Both the position numbers and the translations under genes were made by a program. Positions 1 through 10,591 of a stretch of 64,000 nt of DNA are shown in pieces. Source of the stretch: Paracamarosporium sp. OC-R06-R3 (Eukaryota; Ascomycota; Dothideomycetes; Pleosporales; Didymosphaeriaceae); NCBI GenBank assembly GCA_019828545.1, contig JACVRA010000124.1, forward strand, positions 157,909-221,908. The letters run 5' to 3'. The notes beneath the pieces were generated by a model, which ran no database searches, was not told where the DNA came from, and worked only from the letters and a program-made list of their open reading frames with translations. Every line of letters starts with the position of its first letter. Positions within the stretch are counted from its first letter, which is position 1.

Positions 1-1110
1 CTTCGTTAACGAATTTCATAGCATTAATGATACTGTGAGATGGCGAGGGTCGTGAGGGAGGGAACCCGCGGTTGGAGCAAGAATGCGCCTCAGATAATAG
101 CGCTACCATTAGTATCAGCGCAATTGTCTTCGAGCTCTTCGCATAGTGTTGAAATTGAAAATTATTAGTTCGATGCGCGAGGTGCAATTGGAGGCCGGGG
201 AGCGGTCTCGACGTGCCATGGCTGCGGAAAGGCAGAAGATCGGCTCGGAAAATGCAAAGTACCTTAAAAAAAACGATGACATCTTCCACTGTGAGATCCA
301 CAAAGTGAATGTACAAAGTGAAAAACGCCACCGCCTCGACCAATAGAAGGACGCGAGGCAGAAATGGAAGTGGGAAGCATAGACTACGACGGAGCCGCGT
401 TCAGTCAGGCCCGCCCACCCACCCACCAAGCAGCCGGCTGGACGGCTACACCGCGTTCCGCATACAGACGCGGCGTTGGCGTTGGCGTTCTAGAATGCGT
501 TGAAATGGAAGTGCGAAGCGCGGGCTCCCGCCAAGTACGTGGCTGGCTGGCAGGGCAGCTGTACCGCCTTCTGGCTGCGCAGGTCGCGGGTTGCGGGTTG
601 CAGGTTGCAGATCAAGTGTAGAGAGAAAGTAAAAGCAGGCAGGCACAGCAGAAAATGTAGGTGCAGGAGGTTCAGGAAGGGGAGCGACCCAAAGATTGGC
701 TGTTTTTATCTCGCAGGGGGGCAGCAGGAGATAGCACGCAGCATGTTGAGGAATTCAAGCATCTCTCCAAAATCACGACCCCTGCCCGCCCTATGCCGGT
801 CCGTACGTCTGCAGCCACTTAACAGCAGCAAATTTCGCTGGAGCAGTCCCTGCTGGTCGCGGTAGCGTCGCCGCCAGCACGCACACGTCCAGTTCCGGTG
901 GAATGCTCAAAAAAGGGCCGACTTGCAAGGCGACGTCAAGCAGCAGCTCAATAGGTAGCCTATAAGTAAGGAGACATAGCACAGCAAAGCGTAGTCCAAT
1001 TCGCGTACCATGCCGCGCGCCTCGACCAGTGGAAGCACGTGGCTGGCTGACAACTGAATAGTCAATAAAAACGAGCTTTTTGTAGAACCTTGGCGTGGCA
1101 GGCTAACATG
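1..1110. repeat. Dispersed repeat mosaic, left end
   Basis: No gene is supported here. Positions about 330-500 are a near-copy, on the opposite strand, of about 16420-16575: both carry the GTTGGC-rich tract, the segment for CTGGACGGCTACACCGCG and the AATAGAAGGACGCGAGGC tract. Positions about 1050-1110 match the opposite strand at about 18030-18090 (the CTTGGCGTGGCAGGCTAA stretch). Where the left copy differs from the right one it mostly has A for G or T for C (for example ATAGACTACGAC against GTGGGCTGCGAC), the pattern expected of RIP. Positions 775-1000 are one of three copies of a roughly 150-200 bp unit also seen at 2225-2370 and 2570-2725. Confidence 0.7.
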
Positions 1111-2124
1111 GTGAAGGCTTTAAGCGATATCATGGATTTACGTTCCAGCAGGCCCTGATGGGTTCGACAGTTCCCTGGTGTGGCCACTCTTGATTGCCGG
1201 CTCTCTGGATCACTACCCAAGTCGCCTTTCGGCACAATGTTTTCGGAACGAGCCAACCGACTAGGCGAAGCCTCGGATTTTGCTTCATTTGGTAGGATGA
1301 AAAGAGCTCCTCAAGGAAGTGTGGCGCGTCAACGACGAAGCCCTCGCAAACGGCGACAATACCAAAACCGAAGAGAAACCCCTGGCCAGTACAGCGTAGT
1401 CCAGTTCGCCTGTGTATGCCCAGCGGAGGGCGAGGGTGTACGCGGCGAGTGCGTCGAGGCGTTCTTCCTCACATCCGGATTCCTGGTTGCGCTCTGGGGT
1501 GCCGGGATCCTCGCAGCGGACTGTGACGACTAGTGATAGGCCCAGGATGTCTTGCTCCAGGGGACGGAGTCCATGGCTGAGTATGCTGTTCTCCATGGTT
1601 TGGCTTTTGCAACGAGTTGGGACTTGGTGAAGGAGAGCTGGGCTTTGCTTGGGAAGATTCCTGGGTGCTGGAATGTGGTTTTGCGGGGAGGTGAGTTTGG
1701 TTGGCGATGCGAAGGCTAAAGATACGGCATGGACTTGTAGAGCGCGTGGTCGTCTAGGAAGACTGCGATGAACTGCGCGGCTTTGAGCATGGCCGAGTTG
1801 ATGTTGTTGAGGTTGTCTGCGCTGCCGATACGCACGAGCAGGAGGTATACGTCTTTTAGCATTTGCTTGAAATTTTGAATGCTGGACGCAGACCAGGTGG
1901 AATTGGTGTAGCGGAGGATTTCTACGGCCCGCGCCCATGTTGAGGATACCCAGCCTAATTGTAGTCCTGGTTGCTCTGGGGCGCTGGTACTTACGTGGGC
2001 TTTTAGCACGGCGCTCCATGCGTTGAAGATAGAGATGGCTTTGGCAGCGGGTGTCCCTGCCACGCACCTCGTAGTCCAGACCACGTACTATGCTATGCAC
2101 CTCATAGTCCAGTTTGTATACTAT
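1111..2124. other. Non-coding stretch inside the repeat block
   Basis: Long open frames cross this stretch, but their translations are low-complexity (runs rich in Pro-Arg-Thr) and resemble no family I know. Parts may be remnants of an old gene or element. From about 2050 the sequence carries the GGACTACGAGGTGCGTGGCA-type motif on the minus strand; this motif recurs at 18361-18430 and 3760-3790. Confidence 0.4.
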
Positions 2125-2540
2125 ACTACGAGGTAGGTCGCAGGTCACAGGTCGTGGATCGCAGGTCACAGGTCGTGGATTGCAGGTCGCAGGTCGTGGG
2201 TCGCGGGTCACGGGTTGTAGTGCGTCTGCAGTCACTCAATAGTAGCCCCTGGTAGCGTCGCCAGCACGCACGTCTCCAGTTCCAGCAAGGCAACGTTAAG
2301 CAGCAGCTTAATAGGCAGCCTGTAAGTGCGGAGGTACAGCATAGCACAGCACAGCGTAGTCCAGTTCACGTACTATGCTATGAGGTAGGTCGCGGGTCGC
2401 AGGTTGTAGGTTGTAGGTCGCAGGTCGCAGGCACAGCACAGCACCTCGTAGTCCAGTTCACGTACTAAACCACGAGGTAGGTCGCAGGTTGCGGGTTGTA
2501 GGTCACAGGTTACGGGTCGTGGGTCGCAGGTCGCAGATCA
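2125..2540. repeat. GGTCGCAGGTCGTGG minisatellite clusters
   Basis: Short arrays built from variants of GGTCGCAGGTCGTGGATCGC lie at about 2126-2220 and 2380-2530. They are separated by a copy of the 150-200 bp dispersed unit (2225-2370; others at 775-1000 and 2570-2725). Open frames here are by-products of the repeat. Confidence 0.75.
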
Positions 2541-2569
2541 AGTGTAGAGAGAAGGTAAAAGCACAACTT

Positions 2570-2725
2570 TTACCCGCCCTATGCCGGTCCGTACGTCTAC
2601 AGCCACTCAACAGCAGTCCCCGCTGGTCGCGGTAGCGTCGCCAGCACGTACGCCTCCAGTTCCGCCAAGGCGACGTCAAGCAGCAGCTTAATAGGCAGCC
2701 TGCAAGTAAGGAGGCACAGCGCAGG
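2570..2725. repeat. Third copy of a ~150-200 bp dispersed unit
   Basis: Contains the GCCGGTCCGTACGTCT start and the TCAAGCAGCAGCTTAATAGG tract shared with 775-1000 and 2225-2370. The three copies differ mostly by C/T and G/A changes. Confidence 0.7.
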
Positions 2726-2985
2726 TCGCGGGTTGCAGGTTGCGGGTCGTAAGTCACAGATTGTGGATCGCGGGTCGCGGGTCGTAGGTCGCGGATCAGA
2801 GATCATGGATCGGAGGTCATGGATCGGAGGTCATGGATCGCAGGTCATGGATCGCAGGTCATGGATCGCAGGTCGTGGATCGCAGGTCGTGGATCGCAGG
2901 TCGTGGATCACAGGTCATGGATCGCAGGTCGTAGGTCGCAGGTCGTAGGTCGCAGGTCGTAGGTCGCAGGTCGCCTCCAGGAGGC
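2726..2985. repeat. 14-bp minisatellite, plus-strand arm
   Basis: At least ten tandem copies of a 14-bp unit, AGGTCATGGATCGC and close variants (CAT/CGT, CGG/CGC), from about 2730 to 2985. The same unit returns in inverted orientation at about 3598-3745, so the two arms form a large imperfect palindrome around a unique-looking spacer of about 0.6 kb. Confidence 0.85.
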
Positions 2986-3597
2986 ACTTATCCATCTTTA
3001 CGCCGAAACCCTTACTTTCCTTGCCACGAGCATGAAAGCCTTCGAAAAAAGCACCACAGGTACTTTCGGATATCTGATTCTCATTATGAGATTGTGTGTT
3101 GATGATATATAGGTCGTATCCTCCGCAATGCAGTGGCCACATGTGGCGCGCCCGATAGATTGAAAGCCATTCAGGCGGAGGAAGAAGACGTGCGAAAATA
3201 GACAGCACTGGCCGACGCCCAAAATGCACAGCAGTTCACAAAATCAGCTGTGGATACGCTACGCGATGTAGATCTTCGCGTCCGTAGGTTAATAGACGTG
3301 TTGAAGCTGGTGTTGAAGTGAATGTGGGCAATCTTGTCGGTGAAGATGGCATTGAACATGGTGGCCAGCGACTTTGCCAAGGGCGAGGTGCTGACGATGT
3401 TCCTCCACGTGGCCGTCAACGATTCTCGGGTCTCCTTTGCGGTTGTGGGTCGCGCAGGTCGCAGGTCGCAGGTTGCGGGTCGCGGGTTGCAGGTGGGTAT
3501 CCAACGGGTAAGCGATCACATGACGTCGGCGCCGAAGCAGCTAGTGGCCGACAGGGGCCCGTGCCATGTCGACGGAGAGAATAGCAGCAGGCTCAAG
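2986..3597. other. Spacer between inverted minisatellite arms
   Basis: Mostly non-repetitive DNA between the two arms, with a small GGTCGCAGGTCGCAGGTTGC cluster at about 3448-3495. Minus-strand open frames of 82-104 codons exist (for example 3171-3419), but I recognise no family and see no convincing gene. It may be a captured gene fragment. Confidence 0.4.
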
Positions 3598-3745
3598 ACG
3601 ATCTGCGACCTGCGACCTACGACCTGCGATCCATGACCTGCGATCCATGACCTGCGATCCACGACCTCCGATCCATGACCTCCGATCCATGACCTCCGAT
3701 CCATGATCTCTGATCCGCGACCTACGACCCGCGACCCGCGACCCG
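3598..3745. repeat. 14-bp minisatellite, inverted arm
   Basis: Reverse-complement copies of the 14-bp unit (GCGATCCATGACCT and variants). Read on the minus strand, the edge of the array matches the start of the plus-strand array at about 2768-2850 almost base for base, including the non-standard GATCAGAGATCATGG junction. It is therefore an inverted duplication and not an independent array. Confidence 0.85.
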
Positions 3746-3789
3746 CTACCTCGTGGTATGGTACGTGAACTGGACTACGAGGTGCGTGG

Positions 3790-4010
3790 CATAGTATAGG
3801 CGCTCCTCTGCGCCGTTATCTTGACTAAATCCTAGCGGCGCAAGCACGCGGCGTCGTCATCTTTTGACTAAGTTCTATCGGCGTGAGCAAACGGCGAATG
3901 TCTCTGCGCCTTCATCTTGATTGAATCCCAGCGGCGCAAGCACGCGGCGCCATCATCGTTTGACCGTATCCTATCAGCGCAAGCAAGCAGCGTATGTCTC
4001 CGCGATGGCC
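3790..4010. repeat. Four diverged ~52-bp tandem repeats
   Basis: Four successive units each contain CATCTTGACTAAATCC-like, then AGCGGCGCAAGC-like, then ACGCGGCG-like blocks. They begin near 3796, 3853, 3903 and 3954, and alternate units end in AATGTCT or TATGTCT. The copies differ mainly by C/T and G/A transitions. Confidence 0.7.
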
Positions 4011-4099
4011 GCGTGCCCGTAAGCTATGCGATCTCAGAGGCGTATAGGAGCTATTTGCGTTTTGAAGCGTGTTTGTTGAGCTGTACATGGTCTTAGACT

Positions 4100-4335
4100 G
4101 GTCAGTTGGCGCGCAGCCTACGCTTTCTACTTCCATTTCCATCTTGCGTCTTTGTATTGGTTGAGGCGTAATCCATGGCGTGCTATACTTGTTCACCTAC
4201 TTGAACCATCTCTCAACGCACTCCTCCCCGTAGATTGCTATGCGGTACTATACTATAGACCCAACGTAGCAAGCTAGCCAGCCAGCCAAAACTCCCGCGC
4301 GAGTCCCAGGCCCAGGAAAGCACACTGAGTCTAGA
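4100..4335 (+). repeat. RIP-like diverged copy of 16510-16760 element
   Basis: Runs parallel to 16510-16760: both contain CTTCCATTTC, ATTGGT(T/G)GAGGCG, a CTCCTCCTC-like tract, ATTGC(T/A)(A/C)TGCGGTAC, a run of AGCTAGCCAGCCAGCC, and CCGCGCGAGTCCCAGGCC. This copy mostly has T or A where the other has C or G (TACGCTTTCTACTTCC against CACGCTTCGCACTTCC), as expected of RIP. Confidence 0.65.
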
Positions 4336-4846
4336 GGGCGATAAAATTCTCCTTCGCGACCGTATCAAAGACGGCGTATTTCAAGAGTTTAATCTCTCCG
4401 GGACAGATCGCAAGGGGATACTCTTGTTCTCCAAGCAAATTAGCACCAAAGAATCTTGAAAACGGTTTCACTCAAAAGCAAATCATAACTAATTAGCTTC
4501 TTTCTTCTCACTGAGAGTATAAGAGCTATCGCCTTGGCACTGCTGCTACCGATGCATCTGCGATGTCTCTCTCTCGTTTTCAAGGGGAGAAAAGGTAGCT
4601 TTGGCAGGCCCAGCAACACGGAAGCTTCATCATTTACAGACGCTCAGTTCTTCCATATCTTTAATTGCTTGACAGTCCTTTTTAGCAGCTAAGAGAAGAG
4701 GTGAAGCCCTTGAACGCATTACACGGGTCGAACGAAGGGTATACATTAGGGGAAATTTTAAGAGTGATATCATTCATAGAGACGGTGCTATACACAATAC
4801 TCAACCAACTAATAATATAACAAATCCTTCTTAGTTATACATCACT

Positions 4847-6473
4847 TCACGCATCCGCCTCATCGAAATGATAAGAACCCATCTTCCTCGGCGGGACACG
4901 AGCTGCAAATAACGCGTCGACCTCACGGTTCGTGCGGCCTTTGAGCTCCGGGACATACAGCCAGGACCCAAATGTCGCTATCGCAGCGAGGCCGCCGAAG
5001 ACGAAACCGACCTTTCCCTTCAGATCTGCCTCGTCTGGATTAACCATGTATGGAATGGCGATGTTCATGATGATGCCGAGAACAGATTGTGTCGCCGTTG
5101 CGAGAGCGGCGGTGTGCGCTCTCAGTCCCATGCTGGATGTCTCGCCCAACAGTACGAAAGCCATAGCGCCGATAGTCATGAAGTAGACAAAGGCGTAGAT
5201 GACGGTGCAGGACGCTTGAACCCATTTGGATGGACCGGTTGGTATGACGTCCATGATGCCGATCAGAAGTAGCAGAGCGGTGAGGGTTGTCATACCGCCA
5301 ACGAAGACCTTGCGACGGCTGTACGAGTGGACAATAAACCAGCTCGCGATATTCCCGGCTACACCACACGCCGTGACACCAACACCGAGGTCGAAAGAGC
5401 GACTTGTATCCAGGCCAGCAAGCTGGAAGAAGTACGTCGAGTATCCAAGCACAAATATGATGCCAACGAAATGCTGGCACGCGAATACTCCCGTCGAGAT
5501 GCAACTGCGCAGGATGTTGGTACCCCGGAAGCAGTCGACGAATTTCGACTCCATCTGGCTCTCTTCTTCCTGGACCGTGACCTTGAGCATTGCAAGTTTA
5601 TCACTGACGTCGGTTTTCTTGCCCCATAGTCTCTGCAAAGCATCAAGAGCTTGGTTATCCTTTCCGTTGCGGACCAGGTACCACGGAGATTCTGGCGCCC
5701 AGGGCAGGCCGCACACGAGGAACAGCGAGAAGAACAGCTGGATAGCGAACGGCGCAGCGTATGCCCAACGATCGGTCCTCTCACCGAAGCCCTTGACGAC
5801 TGCGTTCGATAGCAACTGCCCGATAGCAATGCCAAGGTTGATGCCAGAAGTAGAGATCCCTCGGAGGACCACGGGTGCGATCTCGCTGCAAACAAGAGGT
5901 CCGATCGTGAGGTAGAATCCAAGTCCTAAGCCTAATATGAGCTTTGATGCTAGGAAGGCACCCTTGCTAGGAGCGAACATCTCTCCGAAGGCACCGCCGG
6001 TGCACAGCAAGATGCCGCATAACAGCGAAGCTCGTCGACCCATCTTATCTGCAAGCGTACTGCATGCGAATCCTCCAAACAGCTGACCGACTGAGCTGAT
6101 CATGTTGAACGCAGTTTGCCAGCTGGCAGGCAAGACAGGTTCACCCTCGAAGATGTATCCGAAATCTTGGTGGAAGGAAGCGACAGAGATCATGGCTCCG
6201 TTGATCTGGGCGTCGAATCCCCTGTCGAGGTGTATTAGTTGTTGTTGGAGAAATTCAACTTGTCCAGGTGTTTTCTCACCATCCAATGGCACACATTGAC
6301 CAGTAGAACGACCATCCTATGAGAGCTGGATGGTTCTTCAGGACTTCTTTGAGGGTGAGCTGGTGCTCATTGATGTTGTCGGCAATTGCACGCTTGGTCT
6401 CAGTGATGCTGTGATTCAGCTCGTTGGGGTTGAGGGATTCCTCGTGGTGCGTGACAGAAGACGGCTTCTCCAT
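4847..6473 (-). CDS. MFS sugar (maltose/glucoside-type) transporter
   Basis: Two exons: 6473-6280 and 6221-4847. The 58-nt intron 6222-6279 has GTGAG...CGACAG ends and an ACTAATAC branch site; it splits a Trp codon, and the spliced frame is 522 aa. Plasma-membrane proton symporter of the sugar porter family. Visible signatures are DKMGRR after TM2, PESPWYLVRNGK after TM6 and PELKGRTNREVDALF after TM12, with about twelve hydrophobic segments between a 50-residue cytosolic N-terminus and a short tail. The sequence is closest in style to the fungal maltose/alpha-glucoside permeases, but the substrate cannot be read from sequence. It is divergent from the Zn2Cys6 gene (384 bp between start codons) and near a GH5 glycosidase, which suggests glycoside uptake under that regulator. 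Confidence 0.92.
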
Positions 6474-6857
6474 ACTGGATGATCGTAAGAGGAAATCAGA
6501 ACCAGAGATAGATGCGCGTTGGTCTCCAGGGGGCCATTACGTGCGACTTTATATTGCTTGAAGCGATGAAGCTGCGCGCTAATGATGGTTCTCGACGTGG
6601 AGATAGCCTGATCGATCGGAGAGTCGGTGTACCAAACATACATGCGAAACCTGGGGTAAAATGTGGAGGACGATACTCCGCGATGGTATGCCGGTCTAGG
6701 TCCGTTTAGGTGTTATTGGACCATTTGTTGGTCACGCCCAGGGTCTTGTCGGCGCACCAAGTCTAGCCTAAGCAAGCGTGGCGACGGCGACTCGCCAAAT
6801 GAGCGACATTCCGCGCTCCATCTCCCTTTCTTCACCCACACATCTCTTGACACGGAT
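6474..6857. promoter_or_regulatory. Divergent promoter, transporter / Zn2Cys6 regulator
   Basis: 384 bp between the two start codons. It must hold both promoters. I see no clear TATA box and no well-formed inverted CGG pair that I would name as the operator. Confidence 0.5.
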
Positions 6858-8801
6858 ATGGACTCACCCCAGCATCATCCAACACCCCCGCATGTTCCTG
6901 CGCCGAGCACCGGCACTGGTCAGAAAAGACCCGCGCCACGTGGATCGGCTTCTTATCCCCGCAAACGCGCCGTGACAGCCTGCCAGGTCTGTCGAGCACG
7001 CCGAACCAAATGCGACAACGCGAAGCCGGCGTGCTCCTTTTGCGTCAAGGTTGGCGCAAAATGCATTCAGGCACCGGTTGATCTCTCGAGCTTTGATCCT
7101 GCGAGCCTGCACATACTACAGCGTCTTGACGATCTGGAACAGCTTGTTCGCGACGGCGGTGGCACCACCTCAAGGAAAGAGGATTCTGGGTCAGCACTGA
7201 ACGAGCCGAAACTGGATCCATCGCAGCTACTTCCATGCTCAATCGACGACATCCTGGGATGGGAATCGCTAAGGAAATTGCGCGCAGGCCACGAGTTGAA
7301 CACTCCAGCATTCCCTTGCACCAATACGTCAGCGTTGCAGATGACGACTTCTCCACCGAGATCTGGACTCGATGAATTCGAGCCTCATCAGATCAAGCTA
7401 TTGCTTGACAACTTCTTCAACTACGTGCATGTAAAGAACCCGATCCTGGACGAACAGCAGACACGGAAAGTTGTAAACAGAGTCTGCTTGCATGGTATAG
7501 ATTGGTCGCCAGATGCCTGTCTTGCCTTGCTAGTCTGTGCGCTCGGTACCATAGCTACGCCGCTCCACGGTGGGTACGTCCCTCGTGATTCAGAAGCGTA
7601 CCGTACCGCTGAATCGTTCTTTCTGGCTGCCAAGAAGAGGCTCGGTCTTGTTCTGAGCACATCGAGTCTCATTGAGGCACAGTGCATGTTCTTTGCGGTA
7701 AGTCCCACGTTCCCATATCGAGGTAGGGAACGGAGCTAAACCATGTGGCTAGGGTGTGTATAGCATGTGTAAGTACATCGTAGGCGGAAGCGAGCCGAAA
7801 CCAACGTATTGACCCCCAACACAGGTACGTTTGAAAGGATGCCAGCATGGCGGTACTTCATGCAGTCGTTAGCTTGCTGCCAGACGTTTCAATCATTGAA
7901 AGCCTTTAGACAAGAGTACGGAGAGCAACTAGACGAGGCAGGACGCCGTTCAGCAGCAGCCGAGCAAGCCATCTACTGGTCAGCATGGAAGTCCGAGCGC
8001 GAAGTGAACGAGGATTTGAACCTGCCCGGCTATTTGTTTTCAGAAATCGACATCGCTGGGTACCCGCCGCTTTTCCCGACTCCGCCAAGCCATGACGGCG
8101 AAGTACCAAGGTTGGTCAATCCGGAAACGGAAACACGCGAACAGACGTCTTGGTATTTCTACCTTTCTGAGATATCGCTACTGCGGCTGCGGCGCCGCAT
8201 GGCTAAAGAGGTCATGGAGTTCGTACCAAATCGGGGACAGAGCCATATCGTCGGGCTCGCTCACAAAGTCGCAGATCGTGAATCCCAGATCGAGGACTGG
8301 ATCCAAGCGTTGCCTGAGAACATGTCCATGCAAGCCCCAGCAGAAGAAGACAAAATCTGCCGCTTTGTTCTACGTGGGCATCTTATTAATGTGTGGGAGG
8401 TGCTGTACTGGCCATTCGTCAATTGGGCCATTACATCGGGTTCACGCACTCAAGACGCACCGCTCGTGCAGCATATAGCCAACAAAGGCCTGCAGATACA
8501 CGTAGATCGAGTTCGTGTAAATCGTCCTGGTTTTTCGCATAGACACCACGGCACATTTTGCATGATCAAGTCCTGCACCCGCAGTGCGCTCGTACTGCTC
8601 GCCGCCGCGAACAGCTCCGCTTTTGTCGCTCTTGGAGAAGAGGGCTCCTGCGAGATTGAGAATGTTTACCATATGCCAAACGGTTGGTGCCGGGCTGTCG
8701 AAGAGGTCATCCAATTGGTCGAGGCGTGGGAACACGAGGCAGCTCATCTTTCTACCTTGGCGGCCAGCCTCCGTCTACTGTACCACAATTCACTAGTGTG
8801 A
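6858..8801 (+). CDS. Zn2Cys6 fungal transcription factor
   Basis: Proposed exons are 6858-7697, 7753-7768 and 7825-8801 (610 aa). The 16-nt second exon rebuilds the family-typical junction FFA-GVYSMC-TFERMPAWR, and both flanking introns have GTAAGT donors. The ATG at 6858 is chosen because the frame then opens directly into the DNA-binding part; an upstream ATG at 6663 only adds unrelated residues. The Zn2Cys6 cluster (C-x2-C-x6-C-x6-C-x2-C-x6-C) lies at about residues 36-64 and is followed by the linker LQRLDDLEQLV (coiled-coil start) and then a fungal_trans middle domain. It likely acts in the nucleus on the divergent transporter gene and perhaps on the downstream GH5. Which sugar it responds to is unknown. 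Confidence 0.9.
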
Positions 8802-9145
8802 TTCGATGAAGGAACTAAAATCCGACCAGGCAGATTTCCGTAGAGAAATAGCATGCGGCTAATGACGACTCGTGCTCTTCAATTCCTAGACGTGCGCATA
8901 CAAAGTCGGCTTTACCAGATACGGCCGCCCGCTCCACAGGCCTTCGCGGAGTGTCGGAAGCCGCAAGAACTTCGGATCGATGAACCTCGAGGGATATCTC
9001 CGGCAGACACAGAGTTAAGAAGCAAGACGTAAGCTATTTGAGAGCTCTAAACTTCGTCCGCAGACATCAGCACTTGTCAGCATCTCGACGTCGTCGCTAC
9101 CTCGCTTTCACACCCCGTTCTTTCCATCTTGTTCCTGACTCCATC
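8802..9145 (+). promoter_or_regulatory. GH5 upstream region
   Basis: 344 bp between the regulator stop and the GH5 start. The last ~60 bp are pyrimidine-rich, as in many fungal leaders. No specific operator was identified. Confidence 0.4.
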
Positions 9146-10591
9146 ATGGCTATTCATCCTACAAACCCAGCTTGTCAGCCACTGCGGGTACATGGTGATG
9201 CCATCGTAAACGCCGCTGGTGAGCGTGTTGTGCTGAAGGGCACAGCTCTGGGTGGCTATCTCAACATGGAGAACTTCGTTACCGGGTACTCAGGCCACGA
9301 ACACGAGCACCGAGCCGCACTTGCTTCTGTTCTAGGCAAGAAGAAGGCAAAGTTCTTCTTCGACCGGTTATTGCACTATTTCTTCACCGACGCAGATGCT
9401 GAGTTCTTCGCATCGCTGGGCATGAACTGTATCCGGCTGCCGTTCAATTACCGCCACTTTATTGACGACCAGGACCCGAAGTCGTTTAAGAAAGAGGGCT
9501 TTGAACTTCTCGACCGCGTCGTTAGCATCTGTTCAAGATACAATTTGTACGTCGTGCTGGATCTCCACGCCGCGCCGGGTGGTCAGAACCAGGATTGGCA
9601 CTCTGATAGCGGGCTCAACAAGGCCATGTTCTGGGAATACCGCGTGTTCCAAGACCAGGCCATCGAGCTCTGGAAAGCAATCGTCGCACACTACAAGGGC
9701 AATCCCGTAGTCTGCGGCTACAACCTCCTCAACGAGCCAGCAGATCCCGAGCACATCCGCTTAATCGCGTGGTACGAGCGCGCAGAAAAAGCCATCAGAG
9801 CCGTAGACCCGGACTCGCTGCTCTTCATCGACGGGAACACGTACTCGATGGATTTTACGTATTTCCAGAACGTCCTGCCGAATGCCGTCTACGCGTGCCA
9901 CGACTATGCCATGTTCGGGTTTCCGATTCCGGGACAGCCACTGTATTCTGGGAGTGACCAGCACAAGGACAAACTCAAGCGGCAGTTCGACCGCAAAGCG
10001 CTGTTCATGCGGGAGAACAAGGTGCCGATCTGGAACGGGGAGTTTGGCCCAGTGTATGCGAATGAGCGCGGTGATCCAGAAGCAGAGAAGGTTAATAGCG
10101 CACGCTACCACATGCTGCAGGACCAGCTGTCCATCTACGACCACGACAAGGTTAGCTGGAACATCTGGCTGTACAAGGACATCGGGTACCAGGGCATGGT
10201 CTACGTCAACCCGGACACGCCGTACATGAAGCTCGTTGGGGATTTCGTCGCCAAGAAGCAGAAGCTCGCACTTGACTTCTGGGGCTGTGTGGATAAGGAG
10301 GGCGTCAAGGATGTGTATGGGCCGTTCGTGGAAGGCCTGAAGAAGATGGTGCCGGAGCACTTGCAGAAGAAGAAGTATCCGCATATCTGGACGTTTGACA
10401 GGCAGATAGAGAGGGCGGTTAGGGAGTGCCTGATGAGTGAGTACTTAGGGTGGGAGTTCGCCGAGCTGTTCCAAGGGAAGACAGAAGCAGAGCTGGAAGA
10501 GTTGGCCAAGAGCTTCGCGTTCGAGAACTGTATCAAGCGGGATGGGTTGAACAGGATTTTGCAGGAGGATGGCAGAAAGTCGGCGAAATGA
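9146..10591 (+). CDS. GH5-type intracellular glycoside hydrolase
   Basis: Single-exon 481-aa protein. The ATG at 9146 is used because the in-frame extension to 9038 is Arg-rich with no family likeness. It is a (beta/alpha)8 retaining glycosidase of clan A: acid/base Glu197 in NLLNEP and nucleophile Glu299 in WNGEFGP, with IRLPFNYRHF at residues 96-105 and VVLDLHAAPGGQNQDWH at 136-152 typical of exo-beta-1,3-glucanase-like GH5 members. There is no signal peptide, so a cytosolic enzyme on an imported glycoside or an internal glucan/sterol glucoside is likely. It lies 344 bp downstream of the Zn2Cys6 gene and in the same direction. The precise substrate and subfamily cannot be set from sequence alone. 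Confidence 0.88.
   Translation: MAIHPTNPACQPLRVHGDAIVNAAGERVVLKGTALGGYLNMENFVTGYSGHEHEHRAALASVLGKKKAKFFFDRLLHYFFTDADAEFFASLGMNCIRLPFNYRHFIDDQDPKSFKKEGFELLDRVVSICSRYNLYVVLDLHAAPGGQNQDWHSDSGLNKAMFWEYRVFQDQAIELWKAIVAHYKGNPVVCGYNLLNEPADPEHIRLIAWYERAEKAIRAVDPDSLLFIDGNTYSMDFTYFQNVLPNAVYACHDYAMFGFPIPGQPLYSGSDQHKDKLKRQFDRKALFMRENKVPIWNGEFGPVYANERGDPEAEKVNSARYHMLQDQLSIYDHDKVSWNIWLYKDIGYQGMVYVNPDTPYMKLVGDFVAKKQKLALDFWGCVDKEGVKDVYGPFVEGLKKMVPEHLQKKKYPHIWTFDRQIERAVRECLMSEYLGWEFAELFQGKTEAELEELAKSFAFENCIKRDGLNRILQEDGRKSAK

Noticed and set aside
1285..2235. 316-codon minus-strand open frame
   Set aside because: Its start lies in the GGTCGCAGG minisatellite (repeated TRDPRPATC-type peptide) and the rest is low-complexity; no family likeness.
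2726..2985. CRISPR array
   Set aside because: Units are contiguous 14-mers with no unique spacers, in a eukaryotic genome.
5226..5915. 229-codon plus-strand open frame opposite the sugar transporter
   Set aside because: It is the antisense shadow of the transporter coding strand; no domain likeness.
9761..10384. 207-codon minus-strand open frame opposite GH5
   Set aside because: Shadow of the GH5 reading frame, caused by its GC-rich third positions.
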